DNA of 64,000 nt from Micromonospora citrea (GCF_900090315.1 NZ_FMHZ01000002.1:682001-746000), one strand, 5' to 3'. Positions 50,934 to 59,605 are shown, numbered from the stretch's first letter. Program-made: numbers and translations. Notes: a model not told the origin generated them from the letters alone.

Positions 50934-52232
50934 TCAGCCCGCCTGCAGGGACTGCATGGCCTTGATGAAGCCGTCGGCACCCATCCGGCCGTTGCAGTAC
51001 TGCTGCACGGCCTGGTGGATGGTGGTGGTGGCGGCCGGCGGGTACGCCTGGTCCCAGGAGAGCTGGAACGTCGGCGCCTCCTTGACCAGGTTGAACTGGT
51101 ACTTCAGGTAGGCCGGGTTGGCGGCGCCGTCGAGGAACTTCTCGGTGTTGGTGGTGGTGGGCAGGTTGCCGATGGCCAACTGGGCCTGGACGAACTCGTC
51201 GGAGTACTGCAGCTTGAGGAACTCCGCGACCGCCTCCGGGTGCTTGGTCTTCTTCAGCACGGAGTAGAAGTTGTTGGTGTTGCCGACCACGTTGCGCGGG
51301 TCGCCCTTGCCGCCCGGGACGCTCGGGAAGGCGCTCCAGCCGAGGCCCTCGGCGGCGAAGGTCGGGTTGGCGTCGTTGTGGGTGGAGTAGTTCCAGGAGC
51401 CCATCAGCTCGAAGCCGGCCTTGCCGCTGGCCAGCAGGTTGGGCGAGCCGCCGTCGGTGAACTTGACCGAGTCGAAGTTGGTGCCGAACGCGCCCGCGTC
51501 GGTCAATTGCCGCAGCAGCTCCAGGGCGCGGCGGCTCTCCGGGCTCGCCCAGGCGCCCTTGTCGCCGCCGAGCGCCCTGGCGAACAGCTCGGGGCCGGCC
51601 ACCCGGTCGTAGAGGTACTGGTACCACATCTGGGTCGGCCACTTGTCGCCGCCGCCGAGGGCGATCGGGGTGATCCCCTTGCCCTTGAGGGTCCGCACGG
51701 CGGACAGCAGCTCGTCCCACGTCTTCGGCGGGGTGATGCCGGCGTCGGCGAGCACCTTCTTGTTGTGGAACAGCAGCACCGGCTGGGTGCCCCGCATCGG
51801 CACCCCGTACGCCTTGCCGTCCACCACGGCGGTGTTGAAGACCGAGGGCAGGAAGTTGGCCTTCAGCCCCGGGTCCTTGGCGATCATGTCGTCCAGCGGC
51901 AGCAGCAGGTTCGCCTTGATGAACGGCGTGATGCTGCCGCCGCCCCAGTTGAAGAAGATGTCCGGGGCCTGGTTGGTGTTGATGATGGTCTGCAGCTTGG
52001 TCTGGTAGTCGGCGCCGGGGATGGTGTCGAGGACCGCCTTGACCTTCGAGGTCTTGTTGAACGTGTCGACGAGCTGCTTCTCGACCTTGTTGGTGGCGTC
52101 GCCGTACACCAGGATGCGGATCTCGTCCCGGCCGCCGGCGGAGTCGTCGCCGCCGCAGGCCGTCAACGGCAGCGCCAGCGCGAGGGCTGCGCCGAGAGCG
52201 GCGACCCGGACGAGCCGCGTACGTAAAGTCAT
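50934..52232 (-). CDS. Sugar ABC transporter substrate-binding lipoprotein
   Basis: 432 residues of solute-binding family 1. Lipobox LTAC follows LGAALALALP. Characteristic blocks: APDIFFNWGGGSITPFIKANLL (in part), GVPMRGTQPVLLFHNKKVLADAG, TWDELLSAVRTLKGKG and FELMGSWNY. Resembles xylobiose/cellobiose-type binding proteins. It is the first gene of the operon, divergent from a LacI gene, and its ligand is probably the substrate of the downstream GH3 and CE7 enzymes. Confidence 0.92.
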   Translation of the reverse strand: MTLRTRLVRVAALGAALALALPLTACGGDDSAGGRDEIRILVYGDATNKVEKQLVDTFNKTSKVKAVLDTIPGADYQTKLQTIINTNQAPDIFFNWGGGSITPFIKANLLLPLDDMIAKDPGLKANFLPSVFNTAVVDGKAYGVPMRGTQPVLLFHNKKVLADAGITPPKTWDELLSAVRTLKGKGITPIALGGGDKWPTQMWYQYLYDRVAGPELFARALGGDKGAWASPESRRALELLRQLTDAGAFGTNFDSVKFTDGGSPNLLASGKAGFELMGSWNYSTHNDANPTFAAEGLGWSAFPSVPGGKGDPRNVVGNTNNFYSVLKKTKHPEAVAEFLKLQYSDEFVQAQLAIGNLPTTTNTEKFLDGAANPAYLKYQFNLVKEAPTFQLSWDQAYPPAATTTIHQAVQQYCNGRMGADGFIKAMQSLQAG

Positions 52233-52307
52233 GATCGACCTCTCGTGGTGGGGGTGTGGTGGGGGAACGTCGACGCCGGCACGACGACCGGAGCCATCCC
52301 GATAAAT

Positions 52308-52405
52308 TTCCGGAAGACTTCCGTAACTTGTGCGAACGCTAGAACCGACCTGCCGTGTCGTCAACCCCCGTCCGTGGGGCAAGATGAGCCGACGGAACGG
52401 TTCCG
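52308..52405. promoter_or_regulatory. Candidate LacI operators between divergent genes
   Basis: In the 239-base divergent gap 52233-52471: TTCCGGAA (52308-52315) with a following ACTTCCGT (52317-52324), and the odd-centred palindrome CGGAACGGTTCCG (52393-52405). The GGAA/TTCC core is shared. Positions fit control of both the binding-protein operon and the regulator. The exact operator is not certain. Confidence 0.55.
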
Positions 52406-52471
52406 CCGTTCCGGACGTTTTTCGGTGCGGACGGGTACGGTCGGCACTTCCGGCCGGTGAAGGAGACGCGG

Positions 52472-53497
52472 GTGGACGGCGACGACGACGGGCGCAGGGT
52501 GACCATCACCGCCATCGCACGGGAGGCCGGAGTCTCGGTGCCGACCGTGTCGCGGGTGCTCAACGGGCGGTCGGACGTGGCTCCCGACACCCGCGAACGG
52601 GTCGAGGAGCTGCTGCGCCACCACGGCTACCGGCGGCGTACCAGTCGCACGGTGACCCGCGCCGGGCTGGTCGACCTGGTCTTCAACGACCTCGACAGCC
52701 CGTGGGCCGTGGAGATCATCCGCGGGGTGGAGGACGTCGGGCACGGCGCCGGCGTCGGCACGGTGGTCTCCGCCATCCACCGGCAGTCCACCGCCGTGCG
52801 GCAGTGGCTGCAGAACCTGCGCGCCCGGGCCACCGACGGCGTCATCTTCGTGACCTCGCACGTGAGCCCGCCGCTGCAGGCCCAACTGCGCCGCCTCAAC
52901 GTGCCCGTGGTGGTCGTCGACCCGGCCGGCGTGCCCGCGACCGACGTGCCGACCATCGGGGCCACCAACTGGGCCGGCGGGCTCGCCGCGACCGAGCACC
53001 TGCTCGCGCTCGGGCACCGACGGATCGGTTTCGTCGCCGGGCCCACCCACCTGCTGTGCAGCCGGGCCCGCCTCGACGGCTACCGGGCCGGCCTGGAGGC
53101 CGCGGGGGTGCCGGTGGACGACACGCTGGTGCGCCCCGGCGACTTCTACCACGCCTCCGGCTTCGCCGCCGGAGCGGCGCTGCTCGACCTCGACGCGCCC
53201 CCGACGGCGATCTTCGCCGCCAGCGACCAGATGGCGTTCGGCGTCTACGAGGCCGTACGCCGTCGGGGCCTGCGGATCCCCGACGACGTCAGCGTGGTGG
53301 GCTTCGACGACCTGCCCGAGGCACGCTGGGCCTCACCCCCGCTGACCACCGTCCGGCAGCCACTGGTGGAGATGGGCCGGCTGGCCGCCCGTACCGTGCT
53401 GCGGCTGGCCCAGGGCGAGGCCATCGACTCCCCCCGGGTCGAACTCGCCACCCACCTCGTCGTACGGGACAGCTCGGCTGCGCCGCGCGAGCCGTGA
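52472..53497 (+). CDS. LacI-family regulator of the second sugar operon
   Basis: 341 residues. HTH at the start (TITAIAREAGVSVPTVSRVLNG), then the inducer-binding domain (LVDLVFNDLDSPWAVEIIRG, VIFVTSHVSPPL, LGHRRIGFVAGP, SVVGFDDLPEARWASPPLTTV). I chose GTG 52472 since AAGGAG lies six bases upstream; GTG 52457 would add five residues without a ribosome site. It is divergent from the binding-protein operon and likely represses it in the absence of an oligosaccharide inducer. Confidence 0.92.
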   Translation: MDGDDDGRRVTITAIAREAGVSVPTVSRVLNGRSDVAPDTRERVEELLRHHGYRRRTSRTVTRAGLVDLVFNDLDSPWAVEIIRGVEDVGHGAGVGTVVSAIHRQSTAVRQWLQNLRARATDGVIFVTSHVSPPLQAQLRRLNVPVVVVDPAGVPATDVPTIGATNWAGGLAATEHLLALGHRRIGFVAGPTHLLCSRARLDGYRAGLEAAGVPVDDTLVRPGDFYHASGFAAGAALLDLDAPPTAIFAASDQMAFGVYEAVRRRGLRIPDDVSVVGFDDLPEARWASPPLTTVRQPLVEMGRLAARTVLRLAQGEAIDSPRVELATHLVVRDSSAAPREP

Positions 53498-53559
53498 CGG
53501 CCACCGGAGCGCCGGCCGTCACGGCCCGGGACCCTTCCGGTGGCGCTCCGAAAGTTTCG

Positions 53560-53607
53560 GCCGTTCCCGCCGGACGACCCGGGCAGGGTCGGCCCGGCGG
53601 GAACGGC
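53560..53607. terminator. Long bidirectional hairpin
   Basis: GCCGTTCCCGCCGG (53560-53573) pairs with CCGGCGGGAACGGC (53594-53607), with a second inner stem CGACCC/GGGTCG. It lies between the convergent LacI and cyclophilin genes. Confidence 0.85.
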
Positions 53608-53615
53608 GCGGACGG

Positions 53616-54437
53616 TCAGCGGTGGTGGGGGTGGTGGTGCCGCACCGCCCGGTGGATGTCCACCGGCAGGGCGGGCGCGCCGTCGACCGGCGCCGGGTCC
53701 TCGGCGGTGGGGGCGATGCCACCGGCCGCGATCCGGTCGAGCGTCGCCAGGCCGGCGGCGTCGATCGAGCCGAAGACCGTGTAGTTCGGGCGCAGCGCCG
53801 AGTCGGACTGGACGAGGAAGAACTGGCTGCCGTTGGTGTCCGGGCCCGCGTTGGCCATGGCGAGGGTGCCCCGCGCGTAGAGCCGGCGCACGCCGGTCGG
53901 ATCGGTCGGGGCCGGCGGCAGGTCGGTGGGCAACTCGTCGAGGTAGCGGTAGCCCGGGCCGCCCGATCCGGTGCCGGACGGATCACCGCACTGGAGCACC
54001 TTCAGCGTCGGGTAGGCGGTCAGCCGGTGGCAGGAGGTCCGGTCGTAGAAGCGGTGCCGCACCAGGTGCAGGAAGCTCTGCACGGTGCACGGGGCCGCCT
54101 CCCGGTCGAGGGTCAGCCCGATCGGCCCCTGGTTGGTCCGCAGCGTCACCCGCACCGTGCCCCGGTCCGGGGTACGCCTCGGGTCCGGCGGGAGCGGGAC
54201 CGGCCGGGCGGCCGGCTCCTCGGGCGTCTCCGTGTAGGCGCACGGCCCGGGCGTGACCCGGGCATCGGCCGCGGCGTCGGCCGGAGCCCCGACGGGGGCG
54301 GCCACCGCAGTGGCGCCGCCACCGGTCACCAGCGCGCCCGCCACCAGGGCCACCCCGGCGAGACGGGTCAGCGTACGGGCCGGTCCGCGGCGCGCCGCGA
54401 TCGAGAGGGCGGGGTGCGGTCGGGGATCGCTCGACAC
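53616..54437 (-). CDS. Secreted cyclophilin-type peptidyl-prolyl isomerase
   Basis: 273 residues. Signal peptide (about 18-48, VALVAGALVTGGG, ending VAA). The cyclophilin core (about 95-260) shows LRTNQGPIGLTLDREAAPCTVQSFLHL (in part), FYDRTSCHRL (catalytic Arg replaced by the CHRL type common in actinobacteria), GTLAMANAGPDTNGSQFFLV and YTVFGSIDAAGL. It would help fold exported proteins. The C-terminus is His-rich (HRAVRHHHPHHR). GTG 54437 has AGGAGG at six bases. Confidence 0.9.
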   Translation of the reverse strand: MSSDPRPHPALSIAARRGPARTLTRLAGVALVAGALVTGGGATAVAAPVGAPADAAADARVTPGPCAYTETPEEPAARPVPLPPDPRRTPDRGTVRVTLRTNQGPIGLTLDREAAPCTVQSFLHLVRHRFYDRTSCHRLTAYPTLKVLQCGDPSGTGSGGPGYRYLDELPTDLPPAPTDPTGVRRLYARGTLAMANAGPDTNGSQFFLVQSDSALRPNYTVFGSIDAAGLATLDRIAAGGIAPTAEDPAPVDGAPALPVDIHRAVRHHHPHHR

Positions 54438-54552
54438 GTGGGTCCTCCTGGACGTGTGGCACCAGAAAGACCGGAGTCTATGGAGCGCTTCGCCGGTTGT
54501 CGATCCGCACTGCCCGACGACCCGCCCCCGAGCCACTCGGCCACCGGGCCGG

Positions 54553-54670
54553 GCCCCCGGGCCCCCTGGCCCCCGGGCCCCCTGGCCCCCGGGCCGCCAG
54601 ACCACCGGACCACCGGACCCCCGGACCACCGGACCCCCGGACCCCCGGACCGCCGGCCCGCCGGGCCGCC
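54553..54670. repeat. C/G tandem repeats between cyclophilin and carboxypeptidase genes
   Basis: Two to three copies of an 18-base GGGCCCCCTGGCCCCC-type unit (54553-54595) run into 8-9-base units ACCACCGG / ACCCCCGG (54600-54650). The stretch fills most of the 234-base gap 54438-54671. No coding pattern. Confidence 0.7.
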
Positions 54671-54671
54671 G

Positions 54672-56000
54672 TCAGGGTGTCCGGCGGCGGGCCGAGCGAC
54701 GTCGCCGCAGCAGCACGGCCGCCGCCAGCCCGAGCACGGCCGCCGCGAGCAGGGCCACCGGCCATCGACCCATCAGACCCTCGTCGAGCGGGCCGCTGGC
54801 CGCGGCCGGGCGCGGGGCGCCGGTGGCCGCGAGCGCCGGCGGCGTGGCAGCCGCCGAGGCGATCAACTCCCCCGGCTCGACCAGCCGCCCGACGGTGGAG
54901 TCCCTGGGCAGCGAGAAGCCCCAGTCGAGCAGGGCGGCGCCCTGCTCCCAGCCCCGCGCCGGCTGCGGCTCGGCGCCCAGCAGCGTGACCACCAGCCGGC
55001 GGCCGCCCCGCTCGGCCGCGCCGACGTACGTGTGCCGGGCCAGGTCGGTGAAGCCGGTCTTCCCGCCGAGCGCACCGGGATAGCGGTAGATGAGCTGGTT
55101 CTCGTTCTGGATCTCGAAGCCCTTGGTCCGCTGCGCCGGCTGGGCGGGGATGCGGTGGGTCTCGGTCAGCGCGTACCGGCGGAACGTCGGGTCGGCGAAG
55201 CACGCCCGGGCGATCAGCGCCAGGTCGTACGCGCTGGTGAACTGACCCTTGCCGTCGAGGCCGGACGGGGTGACCGCGTGGGTCTGCAGGGCGCCGAGCC
55301 GGTGGGCCTCCTCGTTCATGGCCCGCACGCCGCCCGCCATTCCGTCCGGGCCGCCGCCGAGGCGGGCCAGCACGTTGGCCGCCTCGTTGCCGGACTGCAG
55401 CAGCAGCCCGAGCCAGACGGTCTCGATCCGATAGCGGCCGCCGGCGACCAGCCCCACGGCGGAGGAGCCCGGCTCGATGTCCATGTCGCCGTCGGTGACG
55501 GTGACGACCTGCGCCGGATCGAGCCGGGGCAGCATGGTGGCCGCCAGCAGCAGCTTCTGCACGCTGGCCGGGGTGGCGTGCTCGTGTGGGCCGCAGCCAC
55601 CCAGCACCTGGCCGGTGTCCAGGTCGGCGACCAGCCACGAGGTCGCGGTGACCGCCGGTGGCCGGGACACCGCCGCCGGGACGACGAGGCCGGCGGTGGC
55701 CAGCGCCGGTCCGCCGACGGCCCGCTCCTCGGGCATGGCCGGCGGCGGCGACGGGCGCGGTGGCCGGGACACCTTCGGCGCGGGCGCTCGCGGGCACGGC
55801 GCCGGCGGCACCGCGGCAGCGGTCGTCACGGAGGCGGTACGCCCGGTCGGGCCTGCCGACCCGGCGACGGGCACGCCGGCCGACACGGAGACGGGCACGC
55901 CGGCCGACACAGGGACGGGCACGCCGGCCGACACGGGGACGGGCACGCCGGTGGCGAGGAGGACGGCGGTCGCCGTGGCCGCCAGCAGCCGAACCTTCAT
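54672..56000 (-). CDS. D-Ala-D-Ala carboxypeptidase (S11, DacD-like) with repeat-expanded leader
   Basis: 442 residues. Catalytic motifs: SVQK (Ser146, Lys149), SGN in LLLQSGNEAANVLA, and KTG in LGGKTGFTDLAR. It trims the last D-Ala of peptidoglycan stems outside the membrane. A C-terminal span (WPVALLAAAVLGLAAAVLL) followed by an Arg cluster anchors it. The N-terminal signal runs directly into four octapeptide repeats, GVPVPVSA, GVPVPVSA, GVPVSVSA, GVPVAGSA (residues 18-49), then a Pro-rich section to residue 110. The repeats are unusual for the family. ATG 56000 is the natural start. Confidence 0.9.
   Translation of the reverse strand: MKVRLLAATATAVLLATGVPVPVSAGVPVPVSAGVPVSVSAGVPVAGSAGPTGRTASVTTAAAVPPAPCPRAPAPKVSRPPRPSPPPAMPEERAVGGPALATAGLVVPAAVSRPPAVTATSWLVADLDTGQVLGGCGPHEHATPASVQKLLLAATMLPRLDPAQVVTVTDGDMDIEPGSSAVGLVAGGRYRIETVWLGLLLQSGNEAANVLARLGGGPDGMAGGVRAMNEEAHRLGALQTHAVTPSGLDGKGQFTSAYDLALIARACFADPTFRRYALTETHRIPAQPAQRTKGFEIQNENQLIYRYPGALGGKTGFTDLARHTYVGAAERGGRRLVVTLLGAEPQPARGWEQGAALLDWGFSLPRDSTVGRLVEPGELIASAAATPPALAATGAPRPAAASGPLDEGLMGRWPVALLAAAVLGLAAAVLLRRRRSARRRTP
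55867..55954. repeat. 24-bp tandem repeat inside the carboxypeptidase leader
   Basis: Units at 55867-55890, 55891-55914 and 55915-55938 plus a partial fourth to 55954, sharing ACGGGCACGCCGGCCGACAC. The unit length is a multiple of three, so copy number changes would add or remove eight residues without breaking the frame. Confidence 0.9.
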
Positions 56001-56081
56001 GTCCGCACCCTAGCCGGCAAGATCGTGGTGCGGGCCGGCTTCCCGATGCTGCGCGGCGAACTCATACGTCACGACACGCCG

Positions 56082-56130
56082 CACCTGGCACCTGGCACCT
56101 GGCACCTGGCACCTGGCACCTGGCACCTGG
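56082..56130. repeat. Seven-copy heptamer repeat
   Basis: CACCTGG repeated seven times without error. It lies in the 679-base gap 56001-56679, upstream of the carboxypeptidase gene. The rest of that gap holds the inverted repeat at 56222, a G-rich stretch (56409-56500, runs of four to six G) with quadruplex potential, and the operator at 56597. I see no gene in it. Confidence 0.95.
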
Positions 56131-56221
56131 CACATCCTCCCCGGGACCGCCTCCAACCCGCCCCGACGCGGGCCGCAGGCGCGGCGGCCACGCCTGCGAC
56201 CTTGTTCGCCCCGCCGCCCAC

Positions 56222-56278
56222 AACTTCCTGGAAAGTGCGGCCTCCCGGTCGCGTCGAGACCACGCTTTCCCGGAAGTT
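56222..56278. repeat. Inverted repeat of a self-palindromic 14-mer
   Basis: AACTTCCTGGAAAG (56222-56235) and CTTTCCCGGAAGTT (56265-56278) are inverted copies with one difference, and each arm is itself a TTCC-N-GGAA dyad. It could be a paired regulator site or a hairpin element. Confidence 0.6.
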
Positions 56279-56596
56279 ACGCGATCTTGACCACTGTTGC
56301 GGATGCGGCGGGCCCGGCGTACACAGGGCGGGGCGGCCCTCGCACGGCCTGCGGCGGGACGGTCGCGTGGCGCGGGTATAGGCCGGCCGCGCGCGGGTGT
56401 AGGGCCTGCCGCGGGGTGTGGGGGGCGGGGTGTGCGGCGCGGGGTGCAGAACCCGGACGGCACGCGAGGCGCGGGGTGTGGGTGTGAATGTAGGGCGCGC
56501 AGGCCGGGGGTGGATCGGCCCGGCGGGCACCCCCGGTTCGGGACCATCGGCCCTGCCGGCGTGCGTCGCCGGCGCGGAAGCTGGTAAACCGAAAGC

Positions 56597-56611
56597 GGTA
56601 AACGGTTTACC
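56597..56611. promoter_or_regulatory. 15-base palindrome upstream of the cupin gene
   Basis: GGTAAAC-G-GTTTACC, perfect, with related half-sites GGTAAACC (56583-56590) and CGGTTTGCG just after it. It lies 68 bases before the cupin start and is a likely repressor operator; the cognate regulator is not identified. Confidence 0.65.
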
Positions 56612-56679
56612 GGTTTGCGGAAGGCGCGCCGTCGGCCCGCCCCGCACGCCGGTGCCACACCGATCCGGAAGGACGCGCC

Positions 56680-57012
56680 ATGGAAGCCCTCTCGCTGACC
56701 CGCCTCGCCGAAGAGCAGCTCGCCGCCGCCCGGGAGGCCGACAGCGGACGCAGCGCCCGTAACCTGCACAGCGGCCGGGACCGCCGGCTGCGGCAGACCC
56801 TGCTCGCCCTCTGCGGCGGCCGTTCGCTCGACGAGCACGACAGCCCGGGTGAGGCGACGTTGCAGGTGCTCCAGGGACAGGTGCGCCTGGTGGCGGGCGA
56901 CGAGTCCGGGGAGGGCCACGCCGGCGACCTCATGGTCATCCCGCCGCGGCGGCACGCGCTGCACGCCGTGACCGACGCCGCCGTCCTGCTCACCGTGACG
57001 CCGCTGCCGTGA
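56680..57012 (+). CDS. Small cupin-domain protein
   Basis: 110 residues. The cupin barrel covers about 45-105: LDEHDSPGEATLQVLQGQVRLVAGDES (in part) and GDLMVIPPRRHALHAV, which supply the two cupin motifs with His ligands. It is similar to small cupins annotated as LuxR-associated or mannose-isomerase-like. Role unknown; metal binding is likely. The stop overlaps the YwiC-like gene start by four bases (GTGA). Confidence 0.8.
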   Translation: MEALSLTRLAEEQLAAAREADSGRSARNLHSGRDRRLRQTLLALCGGRSLDEHDSPGEATLQVLQGQVRLVAGDESGEGHAGDLMVIPPRRHALHAVTDAAVLLTVTPLP

Positions 57013-57926
57013 CCACCGTGCCGGCCCGCCGCCCGGCCGCCGGTTCGGCCGGGCGGCCCACGACCCCCGTCGTCCGCATCCGCGAGGCGGACTGGAATGC
57101 CACCAGGCCTGTCCGCGCCCGCGAGGAGGATCGGAGGAGCATGGCTTCCGTCCGCGTCCACCGCGGGGACCGAGGACCGGCGACCCCCGTCGTCCGTGGC
57201 AGGGGGCGGGCATCCGGGTGGCTGCCGCCGCAGCACGGCGCGTGGGCGATGCTGCTGCTGCCCGTCCTGGCGGCGGTGATCGTCACCGGCCCGCACCCGC
57301 TGCACCTGCTCCTGCTCGGGGCGCTGCTCGCCGCATACCCGCTGTCGTACTTCCTGCTGCTGGCGGTCAAGACCGGCCGGCTCCGGCGGGTACGCCCGCA
57401 GTTGACCGCGTACGGCGTCGTCGCCGTGCTGTGCGCCGCTCCCGTGCTGGTGGCCCGGCCGGCGGTCCTGGCGTACGCGCCGCTCTTCGGCGTCCTGGCC
57501 GCCGTCAACGCCGGCTTCGCGCACCGACGCCGGGACCGGGCGCTCGTCAACGACCTCGCCTTCGTGGCGCAGTGCGGGCTCCTCGGGTTCGTCGTCGCGA
57601 CGGTCGCCGAGGTGCCGCCGGCCGAGGTGGCCGGGGTGACGGTGGTGGTGCTCGGCTATCTCGTCGGCACGATCCTCTACGTCAAGACGATGATCCGCGA
57701 GCGGGACAGCGTCCGGTACCGGTGGGCGTCGTGGGCGTACCACGGGGTCGCCGTCGTTGCCGCGGCGCTCTGGGCGCCGGCGCCGGTCGCCGTGGTCTTC
57801 GCGGCGCTGCTGGCGCGGGCCGCCCTGCTGCCGGGGCGTCGGGTCACGCCGAAGCGGGTCGGGTTGGTCGAGATGGCGGGCACCCTGCTGGTGCTGGCGG
57901 CGCTGGCGTTGTCGGCGTCCGGCTGA
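57009..57926 (+). CDS. YwiC-like membrane protein
   Basis: 305 residues from GTG 57009 or 261 from ATG 57141. The core shows PPQHGAWAMLLLPVLAAVIV and AYPLSYFLLLAVKTGR, the typical opening of YwiC-like proteins, then seven to eight spans including VVVLGYLVGTILYVKTMIRER. The family is uncharacterised and sits near nitrate-metabolism genes in Bacillus, but not here. GTG 57009 overlaps the cupin stop, favouring coupling; ATG 57141 has GGAGG rather close. A TPVVR-containing segment appears twice in the extra N-terminal part. Confidence 0.8.
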   Translation: MTTVPARRPAAGSAGRPTTPVVRIREADWNATRPVRAREEDRRSMASVRVHRGDRGPATPVVRGRGRASGWLPPQHGAWAMLLLPVLAAVIVTGPHPLHLLLLGALLAAYPLSYFLLLAVKTGRLRRVRPQLTAYGVVAVLCAAPVLVARPAVLAYAPLFGVLAAVNAGFAHRRRDRALVNDLAFVAQCGLLGFVVATVAEVPPAEVAGVTVVVLGYLVGTILYVKTMIRERDSVRYRWASWAYHGVAVVAAALWAPAPVAVVFAALLARAALLPGRRVTPKRVGLVEMAGTLLVLAALALSASG

Positions 57927-58046
57927 CCACCGGGTCGCGGCCGGGCCGGCCGCGTCGGTTGGCTCACAAGCCATTGCCCGCGGCCTCCCCCACCCACTAG
58001 AACCGGGGAACGATCGCCCGGAGGTCCCGGCGACGGTGGCGAGGTG

Positions 58047-58781
58047 ATGGCCGTGGCTCTGATCTCCTACGACGACGCCGACGCGGCCGCCTTCGCCGCC
58101 GGTCGCGAGCTGGCGCGCAGTGGGCTGGACCGCTGGCGGCACGCGATCGGGCAGCACCTGCGGCCCCGGGCGGGCACCACCGTGCTGGACCTCGGTGCCG
58201 GCACCGGAGCCTGGGCAAGTGCCTTCACCGACTGGTTCGGCGCCCGGGTGGTGGGGGTGGAACCCGCCGAGGCGATGCGCTCCCGCGCCGCCCACCGGCC
58301 GCTGCTCGCCGGCGACGCGGTCGCGCTGCCGCTGCGGGGCTCGACGATGGACGCCGCCTGGCTGTCCACGATGATCCACCATGTACCCGACCTGGACGCG
58401 GCGGCCCGGGAGCTGCGGCGGGTGCTCCGGCCGGGCGCGCCGGTGCTGATCCGCTCGCCGTTTCCCGGCCGGCACCAGCGGATCGCCCTGTTCCGCTGGT
58501 TCCCCGAGGCGGTCGGGGTGTTGCGGCGCTACCCCGACCTCGTGGGGGTGCGTTCGGCGTTCGCGGCGGCCGGGTTCACCGTGAGCAGCGTCGAGCCGGT
58601 CGCCCAGACCACCGCCTCCTCGCTGGCCGAGCTGGCGGAACGCCTCGAACGCCGGGCCCACACCCCGCTCCAGTTGATCACCGACGAGGAGTACGCCGCC
58701 GGGTTGGCCCGGCTCCGGGCCGCTGCGCGCGAGGAGACCGGCCCGGTCGTCGACCACCTCGACCTGCTGGTGCTGCGCTGA
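58047..58781 (+). CDS. Class I SAM-dependent methyltransferase
   Basis: 244 residues. SAM motif I is VLDLGAGTGAWASAF, motif II VVGVEPAEAM, then LAGDAVALPLRGSTMDAAWLS and LRRVLRPGAPVLIRSPFPG. This is the UbiE/COQ5-like small-molecule group; the substrate is unknown. ATG 58047 and GTG 58044 are both possible. It stands alone, 120 bases past the YwiC-like gene. Confidence 0.85.
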   Translation: MAVALISYDDADAAAFAAGRELARSGLDRWRHAIGQHLRPRAGTTVLDLGAGTGAWASAFTDWFGARVVGVEPAEAMRSRAAHRPLLAGDAVALPLRGSTMDAAWLSTMIHHVPDLDAAARELRRVLRPGAPVLIRSPFPGRHQRIALFRWFPEAVGVLRRYPDLVGVRSAFAAAGFTVSSVEPVAQTTASSLAELAERLERRAHTPLQLITDEEYAAGLARLRAAAREETGPVVDHLDLLVLR

Positions 58782-58886
58782 GCCAGCCCGGCAGGGTCGG
58801 GTCGCGGTGCGTCAGGTGGTCGCGCGTCGCCACCGAGGCACGCAGCCGTGCAGCAGGCGGGCCCGCGAGCGGCGCTGTTTCCGAGC

Positions 58887-59380
58887 CTATTTGAGGAGCA
58901 GGACCACAGGGTCTATCAGCGAGCCTCCGACGAAGAGGAACAGCGCGGTGATGCGGACCGGGCGTACGGGTCTGGCGAGGAAACGGAGGAAGCGCGCTGC
59001 CGTGCCGAGCAGTGCCCCCTCCACCGCACCGGCGCGGCGAGCGGCATGGCGGCCAGCGTGAAGACCGTCACGAGAGCCAGGAGCGTGCCGACAGTTCCGA
59101 GGATCCGCACCGTCAGCCCTTGGGCCGCCAATCCGCTGAGATCGACAGTGTTGACGGCGACGACCATCGCGATCACGGCCAGCGTCATCAGCACCGCGGC
59201 GAGGCCGAAGCTTCGTTCCTTCGCGTCGGCGGCCCTGCCGAGCAGCCGCCGTTCGCTCTCGGGCAGCTCGCGCGACAGGAACTCGTCGATACGATCTCTC
59301 ACCAGCGCGGACGCCGCCAGGACCTTCTCGCGACTTTGACCACCGCGCCAATCGTAGGTCTCCCGGACCTCGTCCGTCAC
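58887..59380 (-). pseudogene. Frameshifted membrane-protein gene
   Basis: The frame from GTG 59380 gives VTDEVRETYDWRGGQSREKV, a helical section (RIDEFLSRELPESERRLLGR), then two spans (FGLAAVLMTLAVIAMVVAV and ILGTVGTLLALVTVFTLAAM). Near 59025 a run of five G shifts the frame; in the -1 frame it continues GALLGTAARFLRFLARPVRPVRITALFLFVGGSLIDPVVLLLK in positions 59020-58890, ending at TAG 58887. One extra G would restore a single protein of about 164 residues. It is either a true frameshift mutation, a base-calling error in poly-G, or a slippage site. Family unknown. Confidence 0.6.
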
Positions 59381-59550
59381 GGCGCAGCCGCGACCTCGCC
59401 AACACCCTCGATGCGGGATCGGGTTCGGCGCACGGGCACCGACGATCGGGGCTCGGTCCACGCTCGACACCCTCGCGCGCCTCGCTGCCCCGCTCCGCGA
59501 ACGCGGTCACGGGCCGCCCGCGTGCCGAGCCGACTTGGACGCGCTTTGAG

Positions 59551-59605
59551 ACTTTGCCACCCGCTCGGGCACCAGTTCCTGCGGGCACGTCGGGCAAAGT
59601 TTTTA
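59551..59605 (+). terminator. Terminator-like hairpin upstream of the UvrA-like gene
   Basis: ACTTTGCC (59551-59558) pairs with GGCAAAGT (59593-59600), enclosing a second stem CCCGC/GCGGG, and is followed by TTTT on the plus strand. It sits in the 397-base gap 59381-59777. No plus-strand gene precedes it closely, so it may be part of a long leader or insulate the downstream promoter. Confidence 0.45.

Noticed and set aside
54545..54670. CRISPR array
   Set aside because: The repeats are short, contiguous and low-complexity with no spacers; no cas genes are present anywhere in the window.
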